This document shows positions 1-8,198 of a stretch of 64,000 nt of DNA, piece after piece; the first letter of the stretch is position 1; the number at the start of each line of letters is the position of its first letter. Where the stretch lies: the NCBI RefSeq assembly GCF_035956715.1, contig NZ_CP108381.1, positions 5,550,001-5,614,000 of the forward strand. The letters are read 5' to 3'. Source of the stretch: Nocardia sp. NBC_01329 (GTDB lineage Bacteria; Actinomycetota; Actinomycetes; Mycobacteriales; Mycobacteriaceae). The translations under genes were made by a program, and so were the position numbers. The notes beneath the pieces are model-generated. The model did not search any database. It had not been told where the DNA came from and saw nothing but the letters and a program-made list of their open reading frames with translations.

Positions 1-373
1 CTGAGTGCCGTCCGGGGATCGGATCCGAGCTGACCTGCTGTTCGGCCGCGAATCCGGACCCACGTGCCGTCCGACTCGCCCGTCGAATGCGCAACGATGT
101 CCGGTGAGGACATTCGTGCCCGAATACCAGATCTACCCGCCCGACCTGCGCCCGCCGTATCGGCAGCGCCGTGACGCGGCGGCCGAACCCGCGGTGCCCT
201 CGACGGTCGGGCCCGCGAAGCCGGCTGCTCCGCCGGAGCCGTGCTTCCCGTTCCAGAGTCCGTGCTGACCGGGGTGACGGGATGACGAACGCGGGTGACG
301 ACGCGGTGCAGGATCGGGCGACAGGCGGGGAGGGCCGTCCTTCGCGTTGCTACCGCCGGATCTCCGGCAGCTT
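1..373. other. window edge, no gene supported
   Basis: This stretch lies beyond the 3' end of hemC. A short plus-strand frame from a GTG at 104 to a stop at 268 encodes a Pro-rich 54-residue peptide ending CFPFQSPC, but it has no clear ribosome binding site and no family I recognise, so I do not call it. A small inverted repeat (GCCGGATCTCCGGC) next to the hemC stop could help end transcription. Confidence 0.4.
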
Positions 374-1300
374 TCAGTGCGGTATCGAGTCGATGATCGC
401 GCGGGCACCCTGGCGCAACAGGTCGGCGCCGACGAAGAAACCCAAGGCTTGCGGGTCTTCCGGCACACCCCACTGCTGCGAATCCAACCACCGAGTGCCT
501 TCGAGGTCGAAAACCTTGCCGTGCAGCGACAGTCGGCCGGTGGGTTCGATCACGCAGATTCCGGCGATCGGTGAATTGCAGTGGCCTTGCAGGGCGTGCA
601 GCATCGCGCGTTCGGCATCGACAACTCGGCGGGTTTCGGCATGGTCGAGCCGGCCCGCGAGTTCCCGGACCTCGTCGTCCTCCGCGCGGCAGGCGAGGGT
701 GAGCACACCCGCGCCGATCGGCGGACACATGACCTCGAGCGGCAGAATTTCGGTGATCCGGTCCACCCGATTGATGCGATGCATTCCGGCGACCGCGGCG
801 ATCAACACATCGCAGTACCCGTCCTCCAGCCGCTGCAGCCGGGTGTTCATGTTCCCGCGCAGCGGTTTCATCACCAACTCTGGATAGTGCAGGCGCAGCT
901 GCGCGGCCCGCCGCACCGAACTGGTCCCCACCACGGTCCCCGGCGGCTGTTCGGCGAGAGGTCGGCCGTCTTTGGTGATGATCGCGTCGCGCACATCGTC
1001 GCGCTTCGGGAAACCGGCGAAGGCGATACCTTCCGGGATCGGGATATCGCCGGGAATATCCTTCAAGCAGTGCACGGCCAGGTCGGCCTCATCGTTGAGC
1101 AGGGCGTCATCGATTTCTTTGACGAATGCCCCCTTACCGCCGAGTTTCGCGAGGTCGCCCATCCAGCGGTCCCCCGCGGAGGTCACTTTCACCAGCTCGG
1201 TTTCCACCCCTGATCGGGCGATATCGGCGGCCACCTGCTCAGCTTGAGCCACTGCCATCGGGCTGGAGCGGGTAGCGATCCGGATGATGCGCGAAGCCAT
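374..1300 (-). CDS. hemC: hydroxymethylbilane synthase (porphobilinogen deaminase)
   Basis: The enzyme polymerises four porphobilinogens into hydroxymethylbilane in the cytosolic heme, siroheme and cobalamin pathway. At 308 residues it has normal family length. It starts with ASRIIRIATRSSPMA and contains the conserved GTSSVRRAAQLR and LRGNMNTRLQRL stretches, whose arginines bind the growing chain. The cofactor cysteine lies in GHCNSPIAG, a slight variant of the usual GGCxxPIG. The start is the ATG at 1300. No hemA, hemD or hemB is beside it, because the upstream neighbour is a toxin gene. It may therefore be a separated hemC or a second copy in the genome. The family assignment is firm. Confidence 0.95.
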   Translation of the reverse strand: MASRIIRIATRSSPMAVAQAEQVAADIARSGVETELVKVTSAGDRWMGDLAKLGGKGAFVKEIDDALLNDEADLAVHCLKDIPGDIPIPEGIAFAGFPKRDDVRDAIITKDGRPLAEQPPGTVVGTSSVRRAAQLRLHYPELVMKPLRGNMNTRLQRLEDGYCDVLIAAVAGMHRINRVDRITEILPLEVMCPPIGAGVLTLACRAEDDEVRELAGRLDHAETRRVVDAERAMLHALQGHCNSPIAGICVIEPTGRLSLHGKVFDLEGTRWLDSQQWGVPEDPQALGFFVGADLLRQGARAIIDSIPH

Positions 1301-1370
1301 GGCGCGACTCTACCGCCGCCGAAATCCACCCCGCGGGTGCGGTGTGGTGGGTGATTCGATTCTGTCCGAG

Positions 1371-1625
1371 TCAGTAGTGGTAGCGGGCCGCAGCGACCAG
1401 GATGTTGTCTCCGGAGATGGCATAGACCAGGCGGTGTTCGTCGTTGATCCGGCGGGACCAGTACCCGAACTTATCGCCTTTCAACGGCTCGGGCTTGCCC
1501 AGCCCTGCAAACGGGTCACGGTCGATATCGTCGATCAGACGCATGATCCGCAATGGCATTTTACGATCGGTGGAGATCCAGTGACCGAGGTCCTCGAACG
1601 CGACCTTCGCGAAGGTGACTTTCAT
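1371..1625 (-). CDS. yoeB: Txe/YoeB-family mRNA interferase toxin
   Basis: This 84-residue protein matches the YoeB family along its whole length: an N-terminal EDLGHW segment, KMPLRIMRLIDDI, GLGKPEPLKGD, then YWSRRINDEHRLVYAI and the C-terminal ARYHY. The residues that make up the E. coli YoeB active site (Glu in GKPEPL, Arg in SRRI, and the last His-Tyr) are all present, so the toxin looks catalytically intact. Family members cleave mRNA in the ribosomal A site. Its ATG overlaps the stop codon of the upstream antitoxin frame by 4 bases (ATGA), the usual translational coupling. The antitoxin is truncated, which makes the state of this pair unusual. Confidence 0.92.
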   Translation of the reverse strand: MKVTFAKVAFEDLGHWISTDRKMPLRIMRLIDDIDRDPFAGLGKPEPLKGDKFGYWSRRINDEHRLVYAISGDNILVAAARYHY

Positions 1626-1806
1626 CCGAGCTCTTCGGCGAGCTTCTCCATGTTCACCTCGACCGAATCACCGGTTTCGAGTTGGGCGATGCCCTGGGCG
1701 AGACGTGCAGCGTTGGCAGGGGAACGCATCAAGTAGTGAGTTTCGCGAAGAGAGTTGTACTCGTCGGTGACCTCCTCAGGCCACGGCCGGGCGGGTGGTC
1801 GATACT
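1622..1806 (-). pseudogene. yefM: YefM/Phd-family antitoxin, 5'-truncated
   Basis: The frame before the toxin ends with TDEYNSLRETHYLMRSPANAARLAQGIAQLETG, which is the second half of a YefM antitoxin including the toxin-binding tail. The first 40 or so residues, which form the DNA-binding Phd/YefM fold, are missing. Homology stops just upstream of DEYNSL, at about 1770. There the frame runs into the 3' end of the DUF397 gene, read in another register. No good start or ribosome binding site lies between that point and an internal ATG at 1729, which would give only 35 residues. It may be a remnant, or a minimal antitoxin that still neutralises but cannot autoregulate. Truncation is seen in the sequence; function is inference. 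Confidence 0.7.
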
Positions 1807-1997
1807 CAGGCCCGAGCGACGGAAGCGAGGAAGGAATCCCACGCCACCGGATCGACCACAAGGGCCGGACCGGCGGGATTCTTGGAATCACGAATACCGA
1901 CCGCACCATCGGTCAGGAACGCAACCTCGACACAGTTCTTGTCGCCCCCGCTGCGGCTGCTCTTGAACCAGTCCGCGTTCGACAGATCAACGGTCAT
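1806..1997 (-). CDS. DUF397 domain protein
   Basis: This 63-residue protein has the standard DUF397 layout: a WFKSSRSGGDKNCVEVAFL segment, then VGIRDSKNPAGPALVVDPVAWDSFLA. DUF397 proteins occur across actinobacteria directly downstream of XRE/DUF5753 regulators, as here. The pairs are thought to act in developmental or stress control (the BldB/WhiJ-like group), partly in a toxin-antitoxin-like manner. Its ATG overlaps the stop of the regulator gene by 4 bases. Its 3' end abuts the broken antitoxin, which suggests the XRE-DUF397 cassette arrived there and removed the antitoxin's front. Confidence 0.93.
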   Translation of the reverse strand: MTVDLSNADWFKSSRSGGDKNCVEVAFLTDGAVGIRDSKNPAGPALVVDPVAWDSFLASVARA

Positions 1998-2878
1998 GGT
2001 GCGTATCCTTTCGCAACCCGCCTCAGCAGGTCCTTGCTCTCAGTTGCGCTGAGCGCTGCATCGAGGAGAATCCGATAGGCCTCAGCATACCGTTGGACCG
2101 CAGACTCCTTCTCCAAAAACAGGTCGCCCGTGAAGTTCTCGACGTAGACCACTGCAGGCTCCTTGGCTTGCCGCGCTTCTTGATCCTTCGGTTCCAGAAG
2201 AACGAATGGCCCCGTAGCTGCCCCCAACGGGAAACCAGCAGAGAACGGCAGAATATTGATCGACACATTCGGCAGGCCGGCGAGGTCAGCGAGGCGGCGC
2301 AGTTGAGCGGCCACCACCCGGTGATCACCCACCTTGCCGTGGAGAACCGATTCTCGGAGCACCATACTGACCACGACCGGCCGGGCTTTGCGCGTGACCT
2401 TCACCTGCCGCCGAATACGCAGCCGCACCCGACGTTCATGTTCTTCCGGCGAGTCGTCGGGATACACCGAACGGATCAGGACGCCTGCGTACGCCGGTGT
2501 CTGCACGATTCCAGGCACGATCTCGGGCTCATACGTGGTGATCCGCCCAGCACTCGACTCCAGATCTACAAACACATCGAAGTGTTCGGGGATGAGATCG
2601 CCGTACTCGTGCCACCAGCTCTGTCCGGCCGCCTGACGGGCCAGGCCCTTCAGTACGTCGGTGAATTCCGCACTGAACTCGTAGATCCGGCACAGCGCCT
2701 CCACATCCGCCACCCGGATACGATCGGTCTTGCCGACCTCCAGCCGTTGGACGGTACTGATGCTCCACTGCATCAACGCACCCACATCGGCCAGCGTCAA
2801 GCCCAAGGCCTCCCGCCCATTGCGCAGGTGTTTACCGAGTTGGCGCCGGGGAAGAGTGGATCCAGCACACTCCGACAT
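1994..2878 (-). CDS. XRE-family regulator with DUF5753 domain
   Basis: A 294-residue protein with an N-terminal helix-turn-helix (about residues 10-70: LGKHLRNGREALGLTLADV, then STVQRLEVGKTDRI). The DUF5753 domain follows, from about residue 100 to the end (QSWWHEYGDLIPEHFDVFVDLE, EPEIVPGIVQTPAYA, VVAAQLRRLADLAGLPNVSI). The ATG at 2878 is chosen because a GGAG lies 8 bases upstream. A longer in-frame extension exists but has no such site. The protein is a cytosolic DNA-binding regulator translationally coupled to the DUF397 partner. Its targets cannot be told from sequence. Confidence 0.93.
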   Translation of the reverse strand: MSECAGSTLPRRQLGKHLRNGREALGLTLADVGALMQWSISTVQRLEVGKTDRIRVADVEALCRIYEFSAEFTDVLKGLARQAAGQSWWHEYGDLIPEHFDVFVDLESSAGRITTYEPEIVPGIVQTPAYAGVLIRSVYPDDSPEEHERRVRLRIRRQVKVTRKARPVVVSMVLRESVLHGKVGDHRVVAAQLRRLADLAGLPNVSINILPFSAGFPLGAATGPFVLLEPKDQEARQAKEPAVVYVENFTGDLFLEKESAVQRYAEAYRILLDAALSATESKDLLRRVAKGYAP

Positions 2879-3239
2879 TCGCCTAGCTCCGTTCGAAGGG
2901 GACCGGGCATCCTCATCCATGAACTGTGCCGACAGCCCAGGATGAAAAACACCGTGGTGATTCGGATGATTTCTCGATCGCACCTGGCACGGCGCCACGA
3001 CTCGATGCTGTGCTTGGTGTGCGCCCGGTACGGAGAAGCTGCCGCCGCCAGCCCCCGCTTCCCCATCCGGTACCCCTAGCTCTCCACCGGGTCCGGGCGC
3101 GACAACAGTACCCCAGTTCTACTCAGAGGTGTTGCAATGCAAATCATTTCGTTGAATACCCCGCGCGAACAGCGTCGAACGGTCCACCCATCACTGCGGA
3201 CCGGTCATCTACTTCGTTCAGCGCCGGTGAGCAGGAACC
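2879..3239. other. intergenic region with an AT-rich Zur-like motif
   Basis: No gene is supported here. The only striking sequence is an AT-rich patch at 3135-3155 that resembles an actinobacterial zinc-regulator (Zur/FurB) box. It stands alone in an otherwise GC-rich spacer upstream of the XRE gene. Confidence 0.5.
3135..3155. promoter_or_regulatory. possible Zur (FurB) box
   Basis: The core is AATGCAAATCATTTCGTT. It resembles the AATGAAAATCATTTTCATT type of palindrome bound by Zur in mycobacteria and streptomycetes, with the central AAATCATTT intact and one outer arm degenerate. No zinc gene lies beside it. The nearest gene that could be driven is the minus-strand XRE gene about 250 bases away. 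It could be chance or a remnant of a lost zinc-responsive operon. Confidence 0.3.
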
Positions 3240-3713
3240 TCAGCGTGTGCCGCCGTTGGGCAACAGGTACGGACCGAGGACCGGACCCACAGGTGGGCGC
3301 TGCGGCAGGGTTTCGCTCTTGGCAGTGAACTCGGCGGCCCAGTCGCTATCGGCCTGCATCATCTGATCCCGCATGATCCGGAATGTGTTCTGGATATCTT
3401 CGACGATCCGGTAGTGCTGCTCCATGATCTCGTAAACCCCGTTACCGTCAGGGGCGCCTTTGGCCTTCACCTTGTAGCGGCCCACCATCGCCCGAGCCGA
3501 GTACAGTTCGTCGTTGGCTTCACCGAGGCCCCAGTAATCCTGTTCCGAGATTTCCTCCGCGACACGCTGAATATCCTGGATAGCGTTCTTGAAGTAATCG
3601 CAATCGCGATCGAGATAGATGAAATCTTCCGGTGTCATCTGTACTGCCACCTGGCCATCGGTCGCCGCGGCGAGCATGTTGGTCATCGGTCGCGGCGCCG
3701 GCTCATCACTCAT
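3240..3713 (-). CDS. conserved hypothetical protein, partner of DUF3558 lipoprotein
   Basis: A 157-residue acidic, mostly helical protein that I do not recognise as a named family. The start at the ATG at 3713 (MSDEPAPRPMTNML) is preferred to a longer frame because the upstream part reads over the end of the neighbour. The body (FIYLDRDCDYFKNAIQDIQR, ISEQDYWGLGEANDELYSAR, YEIMEQHYRIVEDIQNTFRI) has heptad-like spacing and no membrane segment, which resembles small type VII secretion-associated helical proteins. It follows the DUF3558 lipoprotein by 37 bases on the same strand, a pairing common in Nocardia and relatives, so the two probably form an operon. Function is unknown. Confidence 0.75.
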   Translation of the reverse strand: MSDEPAPRPMTNMLAAATDGQVAVQMTPEDFIYLDRDCDYFKNAIQDIQRVAEEISEQDYWGLGEANDELYSARAMVGRYKVKAKGAPDGNGVYEIMEQHYRIVEDIQNTFRIMRDQMMQADSDWAAEFTAKSETLPQRPPVGPVLGPYLLPNGGTR

Positions 3714-3750
3714 GCCATCTCCTGGAGCACTGGTACATTCCGGGACCGGT

Positions 3751-4302
3751 TCAAGCACCAGCGGGAATCGCCGGCACAACCTTTCCAGCCAGCGTGCGGG
3801 CCAGTTCACAGGAATCGAGATGCCCAGTCTTCTGCCGGGATGCTGGGTTGGACAGCCCGAATTCCAGACTGCCGCCCTTCATCTCGACAGTGACGCTGCA
3901 GGCTGCCGCGGTATCCGTCTTCTGCCGCTGTGAAGTGATCGCCCGCCGGTCACCGATCGTGAACTCGACCGTCCCGGGAAACCCCTTGTCGCGCACCATA
4001 TCGACGGTGATGGTCGCGGTCTGAATGTCGACCGCGTAACCGTCGGTCTTCACGAACATGCAACCCCTCCATTTCCCGCCGGAGATATCCGATCTGGTCG
4101 GCCGCGAATAACCGGCCAAACCCTCCGACTCCAAGACGTCTCGCGGGATATCGGTACACGGGTCGAACCCGGCCGGCACCTCCGCCGCCGCACTCGGTGT
4201 GGCCGGCTCCGCCGACCCTTCGGGGGTGGACTCACACCCGGTCAACGCCAGCACCGCACCACAGGCGAGTACACCCCATCGGACCCGATTCACCGATACC
4301 AC
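3751..4302 (-). CDS. DUF3558-type lipoprotein
   Basis: An exported lipoprotein of 183 residues. The signal peptide (RVRWGVLACGAVLALTGC) ends in a good lipobox (LTGC). A low-complexity linker follows, then the DUF3558 signature: FDPCTDIPRDVLESEGL, the paired cysteine in WRGCMF, and a C-terminal LDSCELARTLAGKVV. The start is the GTG at 4302, because GGAGG sits 8 bases upstream; an in-frame GTG at 4293 and an ATG further up are weaker. DUF3558 proteins are membrane-anchored on the outer face in mycolata and have no defined reaction. The small helical protein gene downstream is likely cotranscribed. Confidence 0.88.
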   Translation of the reverse strand: MVSVNRVRWGVLACGAVLALTGCESTPEGSAEPATPSAAAEVPAGFDPCTDIPRDVLESEGLAGYSRPTRSDISGGKWRGCMFVKTDGYAVDIQTATITVDMVRDKGFPGTVEFTIGDRRAITSQRQKTDTAAACSVTVEMKGGSLEFGLSNPASRQKTGHLDSCELARTLAGKVVPAIPAGA

Positions 4303-4641
4303 CGAACTGTCCTCCACCGCCGATGGCATCCATTGATCCGATAGGGAAGGGATCGGCGTCTCCACCCCCTGCGGACCGATTACCTACGACGCTACCCACG
4401 CGCCGGACCGGGCCGCAACCGTTGCCTGCCACACCGTCGGTCGTTGCCCGTCCGCCGAAGGCGAATTCGGTACGACGACGCGGTGCCCCGCGGCCACCTG
4501 GATCCGGCCGCGGCCGGGGTTTTGTCGTGGTGGGCCTGGTCACGCGTCCCGTCGAGAGGATATCGACGCAGGGCCGCCACGCAACCCGGTAGGTCGTCGC
4601 TGATTCTGGGCCGGATGTCGATCGCCCGCGCCGCCACCGCG
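4303..4641. other. intergenic region, no gene
   Basis: This spacer between two minus-strand genes carries no convincing frame. It contains a GC-rich inverted repeat near 4489-4515 (arms CCGCGGCC and GGCCGCGG). The repeat could slow transcription leaving the upstream Rieske gene, but no T-run follows it on that strand. Confidence 0.4.
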
Positions 4642-6219
4642 CTACTCCGCCGGGGCGGCTACCCGGCTGGAGCGGAGCTCGTGTCCCTTCGAGGTCTTGC
4701 AGCGCCCCGACTCCAGATCCCACTGCCAACCGTGCAGATTGCAGGTCAGCGTGTTGCCGTCCACCACACCGAATTTCGACAGGTCGGCCTTCAGGTGCGG
4801 GCAGCGCCGCTGGATCTCCCAGCCGGCCACCTCCACCGACGCCGAATCGTCGTGTGCCTCGGAGAACCAGCCGTCGGCGTAGGCGATCCGTTCGTCGGTG
4901 AGGCATTTGAAGAAGGTGTACAGGTACTCGTTGTACCCACCGATGCGCCAGGCCTGGAACCGGGTGGACAGGAAGATCGTATTGACCCAGTCCGGCTCCT
5001 GGTCCCGGAGCACCGTGCGTACTAGTTCCGGCGCGATCCGGAACCCGTAGCGGTACTTGCCCTCACCCTCCAACGGAGCACGGACGGCGCGCTTCGGGAA
5101 GTCCAGGACGACGGTTTCGTCGCCGATGACCAGGCCCACCGGGTAACCGATCCCGTCGCAGATCAGATCGCTCTGGGCCATGATCGGCTCGAACAGGCTC
5201 CGCAGCGGTTCGAGCAGCGGTTCACCCTCGGCCTGAGCCCAGGACTTCTTCTCCGCGACCAGCACCGGCGCCAGCCGCTGGGCCATCTTCTCGATATAGG
5301 CGGCCTTATCGCTCCAGATCGTCGCCGGATCGTAGGGGTGGGAGAGCTCGAGCTCGTCACCGTGCACAACGGCCGTCGAACCCGGCACCATCAGCAAGCC
5401 ACGGTCGTGACCGTGCTCACGCATCTGCTCGAGGAAGACCATCTGGTCGGGGAAGATATTGCCCTCGTCACCATGGTCGTCGTTCAGATAGCGCAGGTCG
5501 TCGTCGAGGAAAACCGGCGGACCGGCGGACGGGACCACCCAGGTGGCGCCGACCTGTTCGATATAACTGCGGGCCCGGTCCATTCCGCGCTGCCGCTTCT
5601 GTTTACCGAAATTCGATTTCGTACGAGCCGGGATGTCGTAGACCATCGGATACCAGATCGCGCCCGAGTACTGCAGCAGATGGATATCGATCTTGCCGAA
5701 TGCGTCGTGCAGCACATCCATATCGACCGGCCGCGCGTCGTTCATATTGAAACAGGTGGTTTCACCGTCGGAAACGATCAGCCCGGAATCACCGATCGGG
5801 CCGTCCGCGGGAGCGCGCAGCGCGACGATCATGATCTCCAGTTCGGCGTCCGGATCGCCGCCGCCGTTCCCCATGGATCCGTTGATCTTGTGCTTGACCG
5901 AATCCTCGGTCTCGAAAAACTTGTGGAACCCGAGTTTCTCCAGCTCACGACGCAGATCCGGAACCGGATAGTCGGGCAGCAGAACGGTGGCGTCCTTGTT
6001 GACGTACTCGGCCAGATGCGCGGCGTCGAAATGATCGCGGTGCAGATGCGATACGTACAGGAAATCGCAGTTACCCAGTTCCTCCCAGTCGAGCTGGGTG
6101 TTGTCCGGGAAAGGGAACCAGGATCCGAAGTACGCGGGGTTCATCCAGGGATCGCATAGGATCGAACCTGCTGCGGTCCCGATATGAAATCCCGCATGTC
6201 CGACGCTGGTGATCTGCAC
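4642..6219 (-). CDS. metallo-beta-lactamase-fold protein with C-terminal Rieske domain
   Basis: This 525-residue protein joins two domains. The N-terminal half is a metallo-hydrolase fold with the metal motif SHLHRDHFD (HxHxDH, near residue 58). The C-terminal 80 residues hold a Rieske [2Fe-2S] site, CPH then 17 residues then CNLH. The layout resembles CMP-sialate hydroxylase-like proteins and the mycobacterial protein Rv3818. The substrate is unknown. A GTG start at 6219 has AGGAGG upstream. It lies 44 bases after a secreted protein gene on the same strand, and the acyltransferases just beyond match the neighbourhood of Rv3814c-Rv3818. A redox or lipid-modifying role is inference. Confidence 0.9.
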   Translation of the reverse strand: MQITSVGHAGFHIGTAAGSILCDPWMNPAYFGSWFPFPDNTQLDWEELGNCDFLYVSHLHRDHFDAAHLAEYVNKDATVLLPDYPVPDLRRELEKLGFHKFFETEDSVKHKINGSMGNGGGDPDAELEIMIVALRAPADGPIGDSGLIVSDGETTCFNMNDARPVDMDVLHDAFGKIDIHLLQYSGAIWYPMVYDIPARTKSNFGKQKRQRGMDRARSYIEQVGATWVVPSAGPPVFLDDDLRYLNDDHGDEGNIFPDQMVFLEQMREHGHDRGLLMVPGSTAVVHGDELELSHPYDPATIWSDKAAYIEKMAQRLAPVLVAEKKSWAQAEGEPLLEPLRSLFEPIMAQSDLICDGIGYPVGLVIGDETVVLDFPKRAVRAPLEGEGKYRYGFRIAPELVRTVLRDQEPDWVNTIFLSTRFQAWRIGGYNEYLYTFFKCLTDERIAYADGWFSEAHDDSASVEVAGWEIQRRCPHLKADLSKFGVVDGNTLTCNLHGWQWDLESGRCKTSKGHELRSSRVAAPAE

Positions 6220-6263
6220 GAGCTCGCTCCTCCTGACCGTTTACGGCCCTCCAGGGTAGTGCG

Positions 6264-7196
6264 TCAGGACGAGATATCCCCGATGCAGTAGCCGTCATCA
6301 CCCTGTTCGAGTAGAAATGTCCGGTTCGCGGTGATCCCCGACGCATTCGTCACCGGCACCGCCACCGCCATATATCCGGTCGTCAGCGGCTGTGAACTGA
6401 TCTGTTGATCGGTGAACCCGGTGATCCCGTTGAGGGTACCGGGGTTCTGCGCCAGCGGCGCGGCCACCGGCGCGCCGCTGGCCTGCGGATCCCAGGTCGC
6501 CGGGCTCGCCGCGCATACGAGCGGGTGCAGGTCCTCTTCGTCGGCGGGGTCCAGCGGCGCTCCGATGGAGCGGGCCAGGTAGCGACGCACGGTGTGTCGG
6601 GCGTCGGCGGCGTCGTAGACCTGTTCCGCCCCTGCGGCCCACACCCGTCCGCAGGCATACCCGGCTGCCACGCCGTGCTCATCGGCGGTCACCGTGGTGA
6701 CGCCGTCGGTCCAGGTCAGCGTGCCGTCCGCCGCCGCGCCCGGCTGGGCCAGCGCACTCAATACCGCGTCGGGATCGGCGTACATGGTTTGTACAGTGAG
6801 CGGCGGGATGGTCCAGCAGCTGCTCTGCAGCACCGTCATATCCCCGGAACGCAGATCCGCGGCGAACCGCTGGAGCGCGGGAGTGGCAACGGGAACTCCC
6901 GGCACCGCGCCGACAGGCGGCGCGTCGGCGGGGACCGGCGGCAGTGCGGGGGCAGACGGCGGCGCGCCCGCGGGCGTGGCCCGCTCCCCACTCATCACGC
7001 TGTCCTCGACTGTCTGTGCCGGCGTGCTACCCGGATCGTCGCCCGGGATCCCGGACACCGAATCACATCCGGTGCCCAGCAGCGCTCCGGAGACGGCGAG
7101 CCCCACGGCGAGAGCACGAACCCGAGCGCGTCGCCCGGTGTCAAGGCCGGTTCGGAACAACGGTACGGAGCGGGCGCGTTCCACTTCGACGATCAC
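6264..7196 (-). CDS. exported (probable lipo-) protein of unknown function
   Basis: The 310-residue product begins with an Arg-rich, hydrophobic signal (RRARVRALAVGLAVSGALLG) and a cysteine at about residue 44. The LGTGC around it is a weak lipobox because Gly sits at -3, so it may be lipidated or simply secreted. A Pro/Ala-rich linker (about residues 70-105) precedes a globular domain with several cysteines (SSCWTIPP, YACGRVW, LVCAASP, GYCIGD) likely to form disulfides. The GTG at 7196 follows AGGAAAG. It is divergent from the acyltransferase gene. I recognise no family. Confidence 0.8.
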   Translation of the reverse strand: MIVEVERARSVPLFRTGLDTGRRARVRALAVGLAVSGALLGTGCDSVSGIPGDDPGSTPAQTVEDSVMSGERATPAGAPPSAPALPPVPADAPPVGAVPGVPVATPALQRFAADLRSGDMTVLQSSCWTIPPLTVQTMYADPDAVLSALAQPGAAADGTLTWTDGVTTVTADEHGVAAGYACGRVWAAGAEQVYDAADARHTVRRYLARSIGAPLDPADEEDLHPLVCAASPATWDPQASGAPVAAPLAQNPGTLNGITGFTDQQISSQPLTTGYMAVAVPVTNASGITANRTFLLEQGDDGYCIGDISS

Positions 7197-7336
7197 CTTT
7201 CCTGCGGTACATACGAGTTCGGTCGAGACACCGATATCCGACCGAACCGCGCAGGCCCGGGATCCTGCGGGCCGGAGGCGCGCGGAGCGGGCCGGACGCT
7301 GCCGGTCATCATGGCAGCGACTACGCTAGCGGACTT

Positions 7337-8107
7337 GTGGAACCCGTCTACCGGACGATCATCGGGCTGGCCCGGACCGTCTTCTTCCTCGAGGGCCTGA
7401 AGTTCACCGTCACCGGCGACGAGAACATTCCCGCTTCCGGTGGCGCCGTGCTGGCGGTCAACCACACCGGATACATGGACTTCACCTATGCGGGGCTGCC
7501 GGTTCGCACCCCCAAACGGTATATCCGGTTCATGGCCAAGAGCGATGTCTTCGACAACAAGATATCCGGGCCGATCATGCGAGCCCTCAAACATATTCCG
7601 GTGGACCGGACCGCCGGTGCCGATTCTTACCAGGCCGCCGTGGAATATCTGCAGCGCGGCGAACTGGTCGGCGTCTACCCCGAGGCCACCATCAGCCGCA
7701 GCTTCGAGATCAAGGACCTGAAATCGGGTGCCGCCCGGATGGCGATCGAGGCAGGCGTACCGATCATCCCGATCACCATCTGGGGTGCGCAACGGGTATG
7801 GACGAAAGGCCATCCGAAACGGCTGGGCCGCACCGATACCCCGATCTCCATCGCCGTCGGAAAACCGATCCGGCCCTATGAGCCTGCGGCCGAGCTCACC
7901 GCCGAACTGAAGACGACCATGCAGGAACTGCTGCACGGACTCCAACAGAGCTACACACACGAACCCGGCGCCTACTGGGTTCCGGCCCGGCTCGGCGGCA
8001 GTGCGCCTACCCTGGAAGAAGCCGATGCGATGGACGCCGCCGAGGCCGCGGAGCGAGCCGCCCGCAAAAGGGCCGAGCTCGCCGGCCGGGACGACACCGA
8101 CGCGTAG
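7337..8107 (+). CDS. 1-acylglycerol-3-phosphate-type acyltransferase, first of two
   Basis: A 256-residue PlsC-superfamily enzyme that transfers acyl chains to glycerolipid acceptors at the membrane. The catalytic motif is NHTGYMDF (HxxxxD, near residue 40), followed by VYPEATISRSF, the motif that corresponds to the phosphate-binding block III, and IPITIWGAQ (block IV). The GTG at 7337 is chosen: it lies 9 bases after a TACGCT -10-like element and gives family length. A much longer upstream frame reads through the opposing lipoprotein gene and is rejected. Close homologues lie in tandem in mycobacteria (Rv3814c-Rv3816c). The exact acceptor lipid is unknown. Confidence 0.92.
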   Translation: MEPVYRTIIGLARTVFFLEGLKFTVTGDENIPASGGAVLAVNHTGYMDFTYAGLPVRTPKRYIRFMAKSDVFDNKISGPIMRALKHIPVDRTAGADSYQAAVEYLQRGELVGVYPEATISRSFEIKDLKSGAARMAIEAGVPIIPITIWGAQRVWTKGHPKRLGRTDTPISIAVGKPIRPYEPAAELTAELKTTMQELLHGLQQSYTHEPGAYWVPARLGGSAPTLEEADAMDAAEAAERAARKRAELAGRDDTDA

Positions 8108-8198
8108 CGCATATCCACCAGCGTGTAGCGCATCTCCACCGCAGGCGGAGCAGGTTACCGAAGAGCGGTATATCCGCAGGTAGTGAGCAGGAGTTGCG

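Noticed and set aside
171..887. Long plus-strand frames across the hemC gene
   Set aside because: They are antisense to a full-length HemC with all motifs; composition is Arg/Ser-rich as expected of shadow frames in GC-rich DNA.
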